Positions 1-12,179 of a DNA stretch of 63,074 nt are shown in pieces. A model generated the notes under the pieces. The model had not been told where the DNA came from and did no database searches. It saw only the letters and a program-made list of their open reading frames with translations. This stretch comes from Mitosporidium daphniae (taxonomy: Eukaryota; Microsporidia). The stretch spans positions 1 to 63,074 of the forward strand of contig NW_013546634.1 in the NCBI RefSeq assembly GCF_000760515.2. The letters are read 5' to 3'. Both the position numbers and the translations under genes were made by a program. Positions within the stretch are counted from its first letter, which is position 1. Each line of letters begins with the position of its first letter.

Positions 1-539
1 AGGAAAAATACTTTGATGGTGGGATCTATCTACAATTTGATCCCACATCAATTGTCGATAAGAACCCCGAAGTTGTATTTGAGATCGCCTTTACACACGA
101 GCCATTCCATGTGCTTTTCTACGAATGCTGCCACTTTCTGACTAGATACGTCTCAGATACTATCTACTCTATTGGGATCTATATTCGCCCGTCTACTACT
201 ACTTTTGAAATGAGATTCTTCGTTCTTCGAAGAATTTGTCCCTATAATGCGAGCGATGCTCTCTACATCGGTGATTTGTACATACGTCGCAAAAAGGATC
301 CTAATCTGTGTTTATCTACCTGGGTAAAAATCCCGAATCGTCTGACGAGGCCATTTTGTGCCAAATTCTTTAACACAAATCTTTGCTACTCGCGACTTTT
401 AACTCATGCCGATATCCTCAACGGAGCGTTCATTAGATTTCGCTTAGATGACCTCGTATTAGATCAAGAGATAGAATTGTCTAATGAGATGCTTCTGGCA
501 TTGTACGGACTATGGGACGAATGGAGAGGAAACCAATAA
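1..539 (+). CDS. Hypothetical protein, 5'-truncated by window edge
   Basis: An open frame runs from base 3 to a TAA at 537-539 with no ATG near the window edge, so the gene starts outside the window. The visible part is about 178 residues, rich in Phe, Tyr, Cys and Arg, without an obvious membrane segment, signal peptide or motif I recognise. It ends in an acidic stretch (LDQEIELSNEM) followed by WDEWRGNQ. No intron is needed inside it. I cannot name a family; codon use resembles the neighbouring genes, which supports it as real. Confidence 0.55.
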   Translation, partial: EKYFDGGIYLQFDPTSIVDKNPEVVFEIAFTHEPFHVLFYECCHFLTRYVSDTIYSIGIYIRPSTTTFEMRFFVLRRICPYNASDALYIGDLYIRRKKDPNLCLSTWVKIPNRLTRPFCAKFFNTNLCYSRLLTHADILNGAFIRFRLDDLVLDQEIELSNEMLLALYGLWDEWRGNQ

Positions 540-1353
540 TTTATTAACAAATTGATGGGGCAGAATTTTAAATGTTTTTTTGTCATAACGGTATGGTTTA
601 AGATCAGTTCAGTATGGAAACACCACATTGAGAAAACAGTGGGGCTATAAATATGTTTATTTGTCCAGAAGTAATCTAATTCCATTTGGGATTTACACAA
701 TTGAATGTTTTGGAGACTCGTTTGCCATAATCTGCATCTTTCGTAAATAAAAGCTATAATAAGATAAAGCCCGTACTCTAAGAAGAATGGATAGAGTTAA
801 GTTTGCTTTTCCAAAACCGTTTTCAAAAGCGTACTAAGGACATTTAATTGAGTTTTGAATCTTTTTTAGATAACCCCCAGCAGAGCTAATCCGTAAGCGA
901 TAAAATCTGCCTTATAGGGTAGGGGTTCTTTGAAGCATTTCAAAAATTCAACGATTAGTTTAAAGATTTTGTGCATGCTGAAAGAGCCAAGTTGATGCCG
1001 GATTGAATTGCAGAAAAAATGGCACAAATAGCGGAGCCTTTGTTTCGTGATAGGTTGGCTGGGATACTGGATCGATCAATCCTTTTCAGAAGTACATAGT
1101 TAGTGTCTCGTTTTTGGCCTGAACCATCAAGGGCTTAAATAAATCGGTTGGTTTGAAAATAGCATACATTCTCTACGCAACTTTTGGAGGGTTCCGGGTT
1201 ACGTTGCAGCATGGCTATCACCGATTTGGCTTTTTAATTTTTAATGATCTCCTTTAAAACTAAACAAGATGCTCAAGTACACCGATTTCCTTTGTTATAC
1301 TTTTATAGGAATATTCATCCCTGTCCCACAAGCTAAAATGTATCGATCGGGAG
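540..1353. other. 814-bp spacer, no confident gene
   Basis: No frame gives a convincing protein. It holds intron-like strings (for example a GTAAGC...TTATAG segment at about 893-917) and a short frame at 1020-1099 encoding 26 residues starting MAQIAEPLFRD, but I could not chain these into an open reading frame. It could be a decayed gene, a gene with very small exons, or non-coding DNA. Confidence 0.35.
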
Positions 1354-1755
1354 ATGAATTCTATTGGCCGTTCCCTTAGATCGCATGCCTCTCAAGCCAA
1401 AATTGCATCATTGACGATCAGTGAATTGGAAAGGCTATCTCAATCTGATAAGCCGCCGGCTGCTGTATTTTCTTCCGTTGGAAAGACGTTTATCAAACGA
1501 AAATCTTTGGGTGACGTAGTTGACCGCTTAACTACAATTATCAACTGCTCTCAAGGTTCTATCAAAGAAATTGAACAGAAACTTGGGGCATTGCAGATTT
1601 CCAAATCGTCCTTACAAGAGGCATCCGAAACCTTTTTAAAAAAGTCTATGACATCATCTTCAGCGCCGTCACCATCGGCACAATCGGCACAATCGTCACC
1701 ACCGTCACCACCGTCACCACCGTCACCACCGTCAGCACCGTCACCATCGCCATAG
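1354..1755 (+). CDS. Prefoldin subunit 1-like protein
   Basis: 133-residue single-exon protein. Residues about 36-100 have the prefoldin beta-type pattern: a helix, then a hairpin-like AVFSSVGKTFI segment, matching the family's V-x-x-S/G-V-G-R/K-x-F-I motif, then a second amphipathic helix. Prefoldin 1 is one of six subunits of the cytosolic chaperone that hands actin and tubulin to the CCT chaperonin. The in-frame ATG at 1354 follows an in-frame TAG at 1306-1308, so no earlier start is available without splicing. The C-terminus is an unusual Ser/Pro tail made by a trinucleotide-like repeat, absent from typical prefoldins. It converges on the DLD gene, with 47 bp between stops. The family call is moderate because the N-terminal helix is short. 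Confidence 0.55.
   Translation: MNSIGRSLRSHASQAKIASLTISELERLSQSDKPPAAVFSSVGKTFIKRKSLGDVVDRLTTIINCSQGSIKEIEQKLGALQISKSSLQEASETFLKKSMTSSSAPSPSAQSAQSSPPSPPSPPSPPSAPSPSP
1679..1752 (+). repeat. CCGTCA/CCACCGTCA simple repeat in coding sequence
   Basis: Imperfect tandem CCGTCACCA units inside the 3' end of the prefoldin-like gene. They encode alternating Ser and Pro residues (SPPSPPSPP), so the tail length is probably polymorphic. Confidence 0.8.
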
Positions 1756-1802
1756 TAGATGTTTTCAAATACTGCTAATAAAAATGCCAATTTATTAAAC
1801 AG

Positions 1803-3392
<1,590 letters not shown>

Positions 3393-3479
3393 TGAAAGTG
3401 CCAACGCAATCTAATTGAAAATTGCAACGGATTTACTTTTTTAATAGGTATAAAAAATTTTATTAAGTCAGTTTTTCCA

Positions 3480-3561
3480 GACACCTTGTCCGAGTGGTTA
3501 AGGAGTATGACTAGAAATCATATGGGCTTCGTCCGCGTAGGTTCAAATCCTGCAGGTGTCG
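3480..3561 (+). tRNA. tRNA-Ser (anticodon AGA)
   Basis: 82-nt cloverleaf with acceptor pairs GACACCT/AGGTGTC and discriminator G, D-arm region CCGAGTGGTTAAGG, anticodon loop CTAGAAA with AGA, a long variable arm as in type II tRNAs, and T-arm GGTTCAAATCC. No intron. The long variable arm and AGA anticodon identify serine. Confidence 0.96.
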
Positions 3562-3653
3562 AATTTTTACATTATTTTGAGGCCTTGATTTACAATTTAA
3601 TTGCACTATTATTATTAGTTATCACTACCTACCTACCTACCTACCCATCTGTG

Positions 3654-6600
3654 ATGACCTCTATTGGCGATTGTTTGCTTTATCTTCCGACTGATCTTTT
3701 GATAGAATCGCCGCATAGCGTTCAGGAGCTCAAGTATTTTCTTGAACGGGGCAGTGAGACCGAAAAAATCAAAGCTCTACAAGATATAATTTACGTTTTA
3801 GCCAATGAATCCTCCAGTGCCTCAATCAGCTCAGAAGTCCTCATGCACATTATCAGATTTGTTCTTCCTTCTCAGAAAAACAAGCAAATTAAGAAGCTGC
3901 TGTTACTATATTTTGAGTTATGCCCAAAACTGGGGGCCGACGGAAAACTGCTTCAAGAAATGATACTGGTCTGTAACGCATTGAGAAATGATCTGCAACA
4001 TCCCAATGAATTCGTTCGTGGCTTTACTTTGAGGTTTGTTGCAAAGATCAAGGAGCAAGAAATATTGGAGCCTCTTCTTCAATCCATTCGTTCGAACCTG
4101 GTACGTCTTCAATTGCATTTACATGCTAGTCGCACCCGCATCCATACGTCAGGAGAAATGCACTTGTCGCAATAGCTTCCATTTCACTCAATTTGGAAAC
4201 TTTATTTCCAGACTCTACAGCATTGCTGAGGGAGGCCTTTTTTAATGTATGATTCTTTGCTGGTCCCACTATAGGAGTCTGATCGTCAATGCAAGCGGAT
4301 TTCTTTCATGTGTTTGAGCAAACTAGACTGGGGCGCTTCTTTTGAGCTGCTCAACTTTCTCTTGCCCACATTTGAATCTATTGATGAATACATGCAGCTT
4401 GCTGTGATCCACTTTGTAAATTTGAAACCGCTCGATAATTACTCGAAGGAAGAAAAGGTTTTTGAGCTTTTTTATGGCTAGGTCATATTTTCGGAATGTC
4501 TCATTTTGGTGCTCGAGTCTCCGACCGTAACTCCGACGATAAAGTTTGCCGCCTGCGATGTCTATTTGAGGCTTGCTTTCCCCAATCAGACGATGACGGC
4601 ACAGAGGGTGTTTCCAACCATAATTGATTTGATCCTAAAAGAATCCGATAATAACATCAAGCTAATTATTTTGGGAAAGCTTTCGTACGTTCTTTCCGTG
4701 GCAAGCAATACGCTGGATAGCCAGCTTTTAGATTTGTGGAAAGTGTTTTCGAGGTATTTGCTTGCTCGCTTACGCGCATTAGTTCTGATATTGAAATTAA
4801 AAGAAAGTCGCTGTTTTTGGTGCTTGACCACTGCACAGAGTCGACTGCAACAACCCTTTCAGACTATTTGGGCCAGGAAATATTGCAGCTTTCGCTTGCG
4901 CCATCTTCGGCTTCAAGTGATGATTTGAAGGTCTTGGTTTCTTCACTTTCAAAGTGTGCTCTTTACTCGCAATCAATTGTGAGCAAGGCGATCCCCATTT
5001 TTAGCCGTTTGGTGGTAGATAGACTTGGACCAAGCCCGTCCGCGGGAGCATGCTCAACTCAACTTAATAGCTACCCTTTGGAGTGCGTCGAGTTTTTCAA
5101 GTATCGTCACTTGTTTTATTTTCAGAATCGCCTTGATGAAATATCCGGCCTTGAATGGCATACTGATCCCTGAAATACTTTCTGTCATGCCCCAGATAAA
5201 GTCTGCAAAATGCTTCAAGGCCATGATGTGGCTGGTTGGAGAATATGGTACTTTGCAATTTTTTTACCGCCCATCATAGGCACTAGCGCCGAGATTGACG
5301 CCATTTTCAAGGGGCTTTCCTCGTATCTCGACGAATTATCAGAGCTGATCTCATCAATACTTGTGGATATTAAAGAGGGTGACAACGATCTTCTCTCATC
5401 GAAAGTCTTTGAAACATTCAAAGCCAACAGCTGGAAGTTGCAGGTTTTCCTCGAAAATGGGTGTCTAGGTTCTTGCGCCGCCATTGCCTTTTCAACGCTA
5501 AAATTGCTCGCAAAGGCGAAGGCATGTGACACCGAGGTGCTTCAAGCCCGGGCCATTCTGATCGTCATTGATATGCTGAAGATATTGAAAAATGTCCTTT
5601 CCAACCAGTCTCTTTTTTTTCCATCGACCGAGCTCAGAATCAATTTCGATGCATTGGATAGGCTCTCTATGTGTCTGAAATTTTTGTCTGGATCTTCTGG
5701 CGATGATGGTGCCGCTACCTTATTATCGTCCATATTCACCGGCTCCAAGGAATATTCTGTGCGGCCGTCATCCTTTACCTCACCAGCCACTGAAGCAAAG
5801 GTTTGCTTATTTAACCAACGTTATTGTAGAAGGTCAAAGAGAATTGTTTCGAGTTTGCCAACATCCCTTCGTCGATGCTGCTGAAAGTTGAAAATTCCGC
5901 CTCATCCAGCTCGCGCTTGTCTTTGCATGGCAACAAAAAGAACATCCAGGAGGCGGAGCTGGCCAAGCTGTTCAATTCTGAAGCTTTAAGCATGCAGGAG
6001 TCTCATCGCATTACGAAGCTTGACAGCGTATTCCAATTTACAGGTCCGTTTTATCTGCCGATCGTTTATAGGCTTTTCGGACCCCATATATGCAGAGGCA
6101 TATGTTAGCTTTTCAGAGCTCGATGTTATGCTGGACATTCTGATCGTCAACCAAACCCCTGAGACGATCCAGTCAATTTGCTTGGAGTTCATTTCGGATT
6201 ACGGATGCGGTAGTTCTGGCTCGTCAAGTAGCAGCCAAAGGCTATTGTTGAAGCCGCTCCAGCCATCACTTCCGGCGTTTGGATTTACTAATGTCAAGGC
6301 CTCAATCAAGGTGCGCCGTGTCTATTAACGTCGGCATAGATACACAATGCCGAACTTGGGAGCATCTATGGATACCTCTCGTTTGACCACCATCCTTTTC
6401 TTTCGGTGTCGTATATTGCTTTCAACCCCATTTCCGTCGATATTCTGCACCTGATCACCCCCAACCCGAACATTTCTGATGAGGAGGTATTTTGAAAAGG
6501 GTACATTTTTCTTTCTCGTAGTTTGCCTCAAGCTGGAAGGTCTTAGAATGGGAGAACAAGGTTACCCTTAAGCCTTGCTATTCGTAAGCAGCTCCTTTTA

Positions 6601-6910
6601 TTCGCCTTAGAACATTTTCGGCCATCATTTCTCGCTTGGCTCAATTGACCGGTTTTAAGTGTATTTATCCAAAAAAAGGGGACAACATTGCTCTTTATGA
6701 CCAAAGCCTTGTTTTCTCGGCCAATCTGTATGCTAGAAGCAAATTTGGTACGTTTGAAGCGCTCGAGCTAATCGTTTAGATGACGATATCCTTGCAAACG
6801 TAAGTCTGGAGCGTCAGAAGGATTCTTCCATTGCGGGCCATATTAGAATCCGCTGCAAAAGCAATGGGCTTGCCTATTTGATGGGAAATCGAATCACCAA
6901 GGCCCTTTAG
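3654..6910 (+). CDS. SEC26: Coatomer subunit beta (beta-COP)
   Basis: Large core subunit of the COPI coat that buds Golgi-to-ER vesicles. Twelve introns of 24-35 nt give about 969 residues, the usual length. The N-terminal adaptin-like solenoid holds the family signatures IIRFVLPSQ, LLQEMILVCNALR and DLQHPNEFVRG; the C-terminal appendage has TGFSDPIYAEAYV and WENKVT followed by SANLYARS, all strong beta-COP landmarks. The start ATG at 3654 gives MTSIGD and lies just after an ACCT tandem repeat (about 3627-3646); longer frames upstream would run through the tRNA-Ser. All exon junctions keep phase, and the stop TAG is at 6908-6910, 59 bp before the eL18 start. Confidence 0.96.
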
Positions 6911-6969
6911 TTGGCATTTCAATAAATTTTATAAAATTTATTTCTAAATTTAATTCTTTCACAGTACTA

Positions 6970-7627
6970 ATGGTATGTCAACGTTCATGTCCATTGCTTG
7001 ATCGTTATTCATCGGTCTATTTTCGGTGCATTACTGGATCTTTCATGCTCTCTTTGCGTTTCCTTTCTTATTTGCAATTTTGTAACTTTGTAGGGTATCG
7101 ATCTGAAGCGTCATCACGTAAAGTCCGGCAACAGAAACGCGCCTGCTTCAGAGGATGTGTATCTCAAACTGTTGGTCAAAGTGTACCGCTTTCTTGCCCG
7201 TCGCACAGACTCAAACTTCAACAAGGTCGTTTTAAAGCGTCTCTTCATGAGCAAGGTCAATCGCCCCGTTGTCTCGCTGTCAAATATTTATTCGCAGCTG
7301 AAGAGCAAAACGGCGGATGCCCCTGTTGCCGTTATCGTTGGCAAGGTTGTAGATGACGAAAGACTGCAAAGCGTTCCCAAAATGATCGTTGCTGCGCTCA
7401 AGTTCTCAAAAAATGCAAAGGCTCGCATCCTTGCTGCTGGAGGCGAGACTCTGACCCTCGATCAACTTGCCCTTAGAGCTCCAAAGGGATCAAACACCGT
7501 TCTTCTGCGTGGAGTGAAAAAGTCACGAAAGGCCGTCAAGCACTTTGGTATTCCTGGCTCCAAGACCAATCCTGCTGTTCCATACACGCGCGGAAAGGGC
7601 CGCAAATTCGACGAGTTGAAAAGATAA
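6970..7627 (+). CDS. RPL18: 60S ribosomal protein eL18
   Basis: Cytosolic large-subunit ribosomal protein, 178 residues. The ATG at 6970-6972 is an exon by itself: a 121-nt intron (6973-7093, GTATGT...TTGTAG) follows directly, and exon 2 starts [13 protein letters not shown], the eL18 N-terminus. Conserved blocks [22 protein letters not shown] and the basic C-terminus ending GRKFDELKR are present. The intron is four times longer than the local norm. In microsporidia and yeasts, ribosomal protein genes often keep an intron at or right after the start codon, so the placement is familiar. Confidence 0.97.
6973..7093 (+). other. Long intron directly after the eL18 ATG
   Basis: 121-nt GT-AG intron with donor GTATGT and a T-rich 3' end (TTTGTAACTTTGTAG). 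I looked for box C/D and H/ACA elements inside and saw none. Confidence 0.9.
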
Positions 7628-7701
7628 TAAATTTATGACGCCTCACCATGGTTTTGGCAAGCAAAAAAGAAATTGTCGGCGCTGCGCATGCGTGTACTTT
7701 C

Positions 7702-8471
7702 TCAGCGTTGGGGCTTTATTTCTAATGCATTATCGAATGCTTGGATGCAAATCTCATCGGGCGCTGGCTCTCCCTTGCAGCGGTGGCTGAGCCACCATTT
7801 GTCCAGCAGGCCGCTTTCGACCATCAGCCTGAACCAGGGTGTAAATTGAGCAGGATCGTGCGCAAACATGCGGTTTAGTTGGGAGGGGGTGACCCATTGT
7901 ACATGGGCAACTTCATTTGGATTTACCGACAATTGAGGATCGGTCAGCGTCAAAAGAAACACATAATCAACTAGCGACATTAAAAGATGTGCAGGTACGT
8001 TCGTTTTCTGACCACAGGGCACATGATGGAGCAGAATATTTGATTTTGTGAAATAGCCTTAGATCGTCCAGGGAATACTAAAAATTACAACCCAGAGGCA
8101 CGAACCGTCGACGGGTCGAGGCCCAGCTCGTGCTTGAGCTTCCTCATTGCAGCGACTTTGGTGCCCTGTACGGGGTGGTCCATTTCGTTTGGAACATATT
8201 GCGGATGGCTGCAGCATGAGTTTGTCTTCAGCAGCGGAAATGTAATCTTGAATGATGAGCGCTGCTGGAGCAAAAGCTCGTCCCTTTCATTGAAAAGAAA
8301 AACCGAAAAGGCGCGATGAAGCGAGCCTTGTTTCCAGTGCGCATCGTGCTTCGAAATGGGGCCCAAAATCTTGTCATCGTCGTCTACCAGAATACAGGGC
8401 TCTCTTAAATAGCCCACTTGTGTCGGATCGTATTTAGCAGGACACGCGGCGGCAGGTGCAACTTGATCCAT
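7702..8471 (-). CDS. IDI1: Isopentenyl-diphosphate delta-isomerase
   Basis: Interconverts IPP and DMAPP, the step that starts isoprenoid chain building for sterols, dolichol and protein prenyl groups. Type I Nudix-fold enzyme: the catalytic cysteine motif TNSCCSHP (family TNTCCSHP), basic Nudix-like helix AAMRKLKHELG, and WSENELDY with the catalytic Glu pair. Two introns (34 and 28 nt) give 235 residues, near the family length. I chose the ATG at 8471 (MDQVAPAAACPAKYD) over the one at 8543, since the extra 24 residues are low complexity (made of AATTCAATTGAAATG repeats) and absent from homologues. It converges on RPL18. The FNTB and RCE1 genes of the same window use its downstream products. 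Confidence 0.95.
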
Positions 8472-8704
8472 TGATAAATTTTGCCAATTCAAATGAAATG
8501 AATTCAATTGAAATGAAATGCAGACCTTTAACGCCAAATGCACGGTTTGGTCGGCTTTATTTGCAAAATTTCAATAAAGCCAACTTTACATGCAACGCAT
8601 TGCCATTTTATTGACCCCATAGACCCCCCCTTTGAGCGATACTTTTGTGTACTTTGGCGGGGCAGCCCGCACTTGCGATCTTTGGGATGGAAAAGAGCCA
8701 AAAT

Positions 8705-9919
8705 TCAGCTTTCCGCTGCAGCGGGAAGGATGGCAGAGAGAATATGGGAAATCTTTGCTGGAGGCAGCTGAAGATTGATTTGAATTGCCCTGGAATCCCT
8801 TAGAAAGCCTAAACAAATAATGAAATATAAGAGTCGCAACATACATAATTGGACGCCAGATGAGGCCAGAATGGCCGAACTAAACAGCCTGGCAAGATCC
8901 TTCGCGTAAAAGCTGGTGTAAACGTTTGAGAAGCCATTGGATGGGGCAGAAAGGGCCACCAAGTATTCTAGCTTGCATTCGATCTGAGAATCGTGATTTT
9001 GATGGCGAGACTCCATAAGAAAGCCGCCAGTGTCTTCCTTCGTCAACGAAAGAGTTATAATACTTTTCTTTGATGCGGTGCATTTAGAAAGGGAGCATAT
9101 CTTTGAACAAAATGCGAACAGGCTCCGTTGCATAGGGCTTGACAGCTGGACAGCTATCCATGATTCGTGCTCAAAAGGGGGAGCAAAACAATAGATGCTC
9201 CTTTGGTCGAACAGCACCGTCGTACTGGCGATCGGAATCGCCTGCGAAAGCGTGAACGTCGTACCGGAGGAGGAATTTGTTTTAATTGCACTGATTGCCG
9301 CCGTTAACGTTTCTGAACTTGAGCAAGCAAGCAATTTGTGCCCATCAGGGGAGAGCTTTCCGGTGATGGAAAACACAAAAGGGCTACTCACGAATGAGCA
9401 AATGTATTTGAAAAACAGCTGAAATTCCATCTTGAGCGAAAAAAACGAGGGCGCCTCGCCATCGATGCCGGAGAACAAAATGGGCCCAAAGCACGAATCC
9501 TAGTGGTAAAACAGACGCAAAGACGCTACAATTGGCCACTGGAAATATGAAAACGAAAACGACCCGTCCGACGCATAGTGGAGCGTGTTGGGGTTGGGGT
9601 TGGGGTTGGGGTTGGGGTTGGGGTTGGGGTTGTGGTTGTGGCTGTGCTTTTGGTTGCTGCCGGTTGTTGCCGGGGTGAAAAATTTGCCCTGCCCCTCGAT
9701 GCTTGCTCTGAATTGCTGGCTGCAGATCGCAAACTCAAGCACAATGTGGCAGGCAGAAGGCGCAAGCGCTCGAAGCAGCGAGTGCGTGCACTCTATTTCC
9801 GATAAGGGAATCCAAAATACTCTGCAGCAACATGGGGTCGGACACCTCAAACTGAATGTTGAGCATAAAATTTTTAACATTTCATGGCCTGTGGCATCAA
9901 TATTTACAGGCGGCTTCAA
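8705..9919 (-). CDS. Uncharacterised protein with Asn-Pro repeat
   Basis: Two exons joined by a 30-nt GT-AG intron (about 9504-9533) give 394 residues from the ATG at 9919 or 381 from the in-frame ATG at 9880. An (NP)n stretch near residue 100 is encoded by a CCCCAA-type hexamer repeat. Before it lies a hydrophobic block (SEIECTHSLLRALAP, QFRASIEGQGKFF) and after it several beta-rich segments. Order and texture faintly resemble a Rad1/Hus1/Rad9 sliding clamp, but I see no diagnostic motif, so this is only a guess. The 9880 start would leave 3 bp between it and the divergent nucleoporin ATG at 9884; the 9919 start would overlap that gene by 36 bp. Confidence 0.5.
9588..9631 (+). repeat. (TTGGGG)7 hexamer repeat inside a gene
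   Basis: Seven perfect TTGGGG units followed by degenerate TTGTGG units. On the minus strand the same bases encode the (Asn-Pro)n run of the uncharacterised protein. The motif equals a Tetrahymena-type telomere unit, but it sits within a coding exon. The G-rich strand could form a G-quadruplex. Confidence 0.9.
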
Positions 9920-10980
9920 TGGTCCACCAGAGTTTCAAAGTTATGCAACGAAAATCTTGGGTGCGATCCCTCGTTTAGCTTCTGCATTTGCTCGCACACC
10001 GGCGATTATCTGTACATCATATCAAGAGACTGCCTGGTAATGGTCGACCTGATGGCGGCAAGAATCAGCCCCCCCTTGCCGTCGGAAAAGATTCTCCGCA
10101 AATTTACACTTTCCATCCAAATAAGCGGTACAACAATCCATAAGGCTGTTTTGGAGGAGCGATTCAAGCTATTTATTGCGGTGCTTTCCACCGATGGGCT
10201 CTTTATCATTTATTTGCTGATCGGAGAAAAAACAGCCCTTCATGAAAACACGGCCAAGGTTCCCATTTCTAGGCCCGTTATTTCTGACATCGCATGGGAC
10301 ATTCAATCAAAAACGGGCTCTTTGCTTTTAATCCTGTGCAAGGACAGCTACTTGAGGTATCGTTGGTTGTCCCTATTATCGCCTTTAGAATCTTTGATGC
10401 CAGCAGCGAAGAGAAATTGGAAATTTTGATTCCTCATCCTGACGACATCGATGATTCCACGTGTGCAGTCACTTGTGCGAACTTTCGTTGCACGGCTGGA
10501 ATTACCCTGTGGGATGACGAGCCCCAGAAGTTGCTTCTTCCCCCTTTGGTTGAATCACTGCACGAGGAGGGAGACGCTGGCCTGTCCCATCTTGCCGGCA
10601 ACGGAGATCCCAGCCTTTTTGCCTCTGTTTTCATTTGCAGGAACGGCGGGTCGATTCAGCGCATATACCCAACCTCAGAAAGTATTGAAAACTATGCCTC
10701 CTCTTTGAATTGCGAAACGATCCGCTTGCAGCAGACATCTTCTATTGTCGATATCCGGTTTTTCCCAACGTCCATTTCAGACGGCGACGAATTGAAAATT
10801 ATCGGCTGCAGCATCCTTGACGCGGAAAAACAGCTTTTCATTTACGGATTGTTGAGAAGGTCGCCTTTGACCGTTGACATCCAATCGGTATGCAGATGCT
10901 GCTCATTTTAGAAATGGACCCTGCTAAAGAAAGTGGACATAAAATCCACATTGCCTTCTTCTTCTTCTTGTTGTTCCTCT

Positions 10981-11015
<35 letters not shown>

Positions 11016-11982
11016 ATGGCCCTCCGTTTCATTGCCGGTGTCCGCTTTTAGCTGTCAATTTGCTTGGGGACCCTTTTTGTTCTTGTTGCTAAAAGACTCC
11101 ATTTATTCTGTCAATTTATGCGGGCCCGATTTGCTTCGCAAGGTCGTTTCGTGGAATTCTCCACCGTGGCTAGATGAAAAATCAAACTGGACATTTATTC
11201 CGCCAAGTAGGCTGCTGCGGCATACTGAGCCGATCGAGTTTCTAATCAAAGGAGGGCCCTCTTTTGAGCTGTTACAGTTAGATCCGCATTTAAAAACGTC
11301 CCTTCCGCTTTGTTCTCTTTCGTCAAAACTACCTTGTTGGAAATCGCTGCTTCATATTGCTTCGTTCAAGTCTCCGTTGGAGAGTTTCCCATTTGCCCAA
11401 ACGGCCAGGGAAATGGTGAGAAAGATTGAACATTCAGTGGAGCAACAGGCGAGGCTTTTGGCGAACATGCTGGAGCAAAAGAGCTCGGTCCAATCCTTGC
11501 TGGAGATATTCAAGTTCTGGAGAGCAGATGTCTTTCCATTGCTAGTGGACGTTGGAGAAACACTCCACAACCGGAGCACAATTGTGAAGCAAGAATACGA
11601 GCGGCAATCGCTGATTTTGGATTCCATTTGCACAAAGAAAGGCGCCCTGAACTTGAGAGACAGGATCACATCGATCTGTTCGGGATTATTCGAACTGAAA
11701 AAGAGAATGGACTCCATTGTGGCGCTCTCATTAACCGACAATGTGGATAGTAAAGACAGATTCCTCAATGCATCGCAAAGCCTCTCAAGGGATTTCATAG
11801 TGCAATATCAGGCAAAATACGAAGAGCTGGAAAGCAAGCTTTGCCGGCTGAGCGGGCTTTTACATCAAAAAATCACGTCTCTACATGTCAAGGAACAGCG
11901 CGACGTTCCTCTTCATATTTTATTTGACGAACTAGGGCTGTCCGAAAGGTACCTTTTTGGAAACTTTAATGGCCATTTGTAG
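9884..11982 (+). CDS. NUP88/NUP82-like nucleoporin
   Basis: Two introns (10357-10388, 32 nt; 10888-10911, 24 nt) give 680 residues. The N-terminal half reads as a WD-like propeller (CSHTGDYLYIISRDCLVMVDL; KDSYLRIFD after splicing), followed by a Ser-rich run and more beta strands; the C-terminal ~200 residues are strongly helical and coiled-coil (QARLLANMLEQK, YEELESKLCRLSGLL). That architecture, with a strand-plus-RIFD motif, fits NUP88/NUP82, the cytoplasmic-side pore protein that anchors the NUP214 complex for mRNA export. No single motif is decisive, so another propeller-coiled-coil protein is possible. The start ATG (MACGINIY) is almost back to back with the divergent gene. Stop TAG at 11980-11982. 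Confidence 0.5.
10968..11018 (+). repeat. Ser-encoding TCATCG/TCTTCT simple repeat
   Basis: TCTTCTTCT followed by six or more TCGTCA units in frame, encoding an interrupted poly-Ser tract of about 17 residues between the two halves of the nucleoporin-like protein; a likely flexible linker and a slippage-prone site. Confidence 0.85.
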
Positions 11983-12060
11983 ATTTCGCAACCGAACCGA
12001 GTTGATTAGACACAAGCTTCATGCCCTGGATGAGATGCTCTCCAAAATTCAAATTTGACG

Positions 12061-12150
12061 GAAACTACAATTAAAATGAAAGCTAAAATGAAACTAAAAT
12101 GAAAATTAAAATCAAAATGAAAATTAAAATTAAAACTATAAAACTTAATG
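12061..12150 (+). repeat. AAATGAAA/AATTAAAA low-complexity repeat
   Basis: Imperfect repeats of AAAATGAAA and AAAATTAAA just upstream of the TM9 gene. The repeat is technically open (Lys-Ile dipeptides) and joins the TM9 frame, but it is better read as upstream non-coding sequence because a signal peptide starts at 12180. Confidence 0.75.
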
Positions 12151-12179
12151 ACAAAAATGCGTCGCAGATTAATTGCGTT

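Noticed and set aside
3486-3653. 5' extension of the coatomer frame (MSEWLRSM...)
   Set aside because: It runs through the tRNA-Ser and the ACCT repeat; the conserved protein starts at 3654.
6973-7093. Intronic snoRNA in the long eL18 intron
   Set aside because: No box C (RTGATGA) with box D (CTGA) pair or ACA box in a suitable place.
9585-10040. Plus-strand frame encoding a (Gly-Leu)n peptide over the TTGGGG repeat
   Set aside because: It is the shadow of the minus-strand Asn-Pro coding repeat and has no support downstream.
12099-12179. N-terminal extension of TM9 from an upstream ATG
   Set aside because: Encodes only Lys-Ile repeats from low-complexity DNA; a proper signal peptide starts at 12180.
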